Below, piece after piece: positions 63,999-64,000 of a stretch of DNA of 64,000 nt. The position numbers and the translations under genes were made by a program. The stretch comes from Diabrotica undecimpunctata (taxonomy: Eukaryota; Arthropoda; Insecta; Coleoptera; Chrysomelidae). Each line of letters opens with the position of its first letter. The stretch's first letter is position 1. Under the pieces are notes generated by a model that saw only the letters and a program-made list of their open reading frames with translations, made no database searches and was not told the DNA's origin. Location: assembly GCF_040954645.1 (NCBI RefSeq), contig NC_092803.1:12401230-12465229 (forward strand), written 5' to 3'.

Positions 63999-64000
63999 AG

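Overview
The window looks like nuclear DNA of an insect, probably a beetle with a large genome. It is AT-rich and packed with decayed transposons: Penelope-like, several LINE clades, Gypsy, Helitron, piggyBac, mariner-type, PIF/Harbinger and a THAP/P-type element. It carries one intron-containing host gene of an insect detoxification family. No bacterial, organellar, tRNA or rRNA gene was seen. The species assignment is inference from transposon flavour and the P450 type; no search was run.

The one gene that appears intact is a cytochrome P450 of the insect CYP6-like type (CYP3 clan), on the minus strand at 33132-39367. It has four exons with GT/AG borders that join in frame into 515 codons with every hallmark motif present. 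Its introns hold repeats: a (TA)n tract and LINE piece in intron 2, and an LTR-retroelement-like insertion in intron 3. That insertion carries an array of about ten ~35-bp hairpins with a nearly invariant loop.

Layout. 0-5 kb: mariner-type and Penelope fragments, and the first copy of an unassigned transposase-like family (minus). 5-9 kb: a piggyBac-like remnant apparently split by a LINE, then a LINE tail. 10.4-12.4 kb: a Penelope-like element between two direct repeats (pseudo-LTRs). 14.5-15.1 kb: a repeat with a well-formed hammerhead ribozyme and a Penelope tail. 16-20 kb: five LINE or Penelope pieces. 20.6-22.4 kb: a mariner-type element with ~370-bp terminal inverted repeats. 23.3-25.1 kb: the longest copy of the unassigned family. 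27-28.4 kb and 41.8-43.1 kb: two ~1.3-kb copies of one repeat in inverted orientation, both touching (TA)n tracts. 30-33 kb: a Harbinger derivative next to a THAP-exon element with 34-bp inverted repeats. 33-39.5 kb: the P450. 39.8-41.7 kb: a second hammerhead repeat and a Gypsy remnant. 43.8-46.1 kb: an R4/Dong-like LINE. 46.8-47.1 kb: third copy of the unassigned family. 48.7-54.3 kb: a Helitron with a piggyBac element inserted near its 3' end. 55-62 kb: a LINE graveyard, including one LINE inside another with an exact 10-bp target duplication. 63.8 kb: the start of another transposase-like ORF.

Apart from the P450, essentially every coding stretch is a broken mobile-element fragment, so there is no operon-like cooperation between genes. 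The biology of interest lies in the ribozyme-bearing Penelope repeats, the intronic hairpin array and the unassigned transposase-like family.
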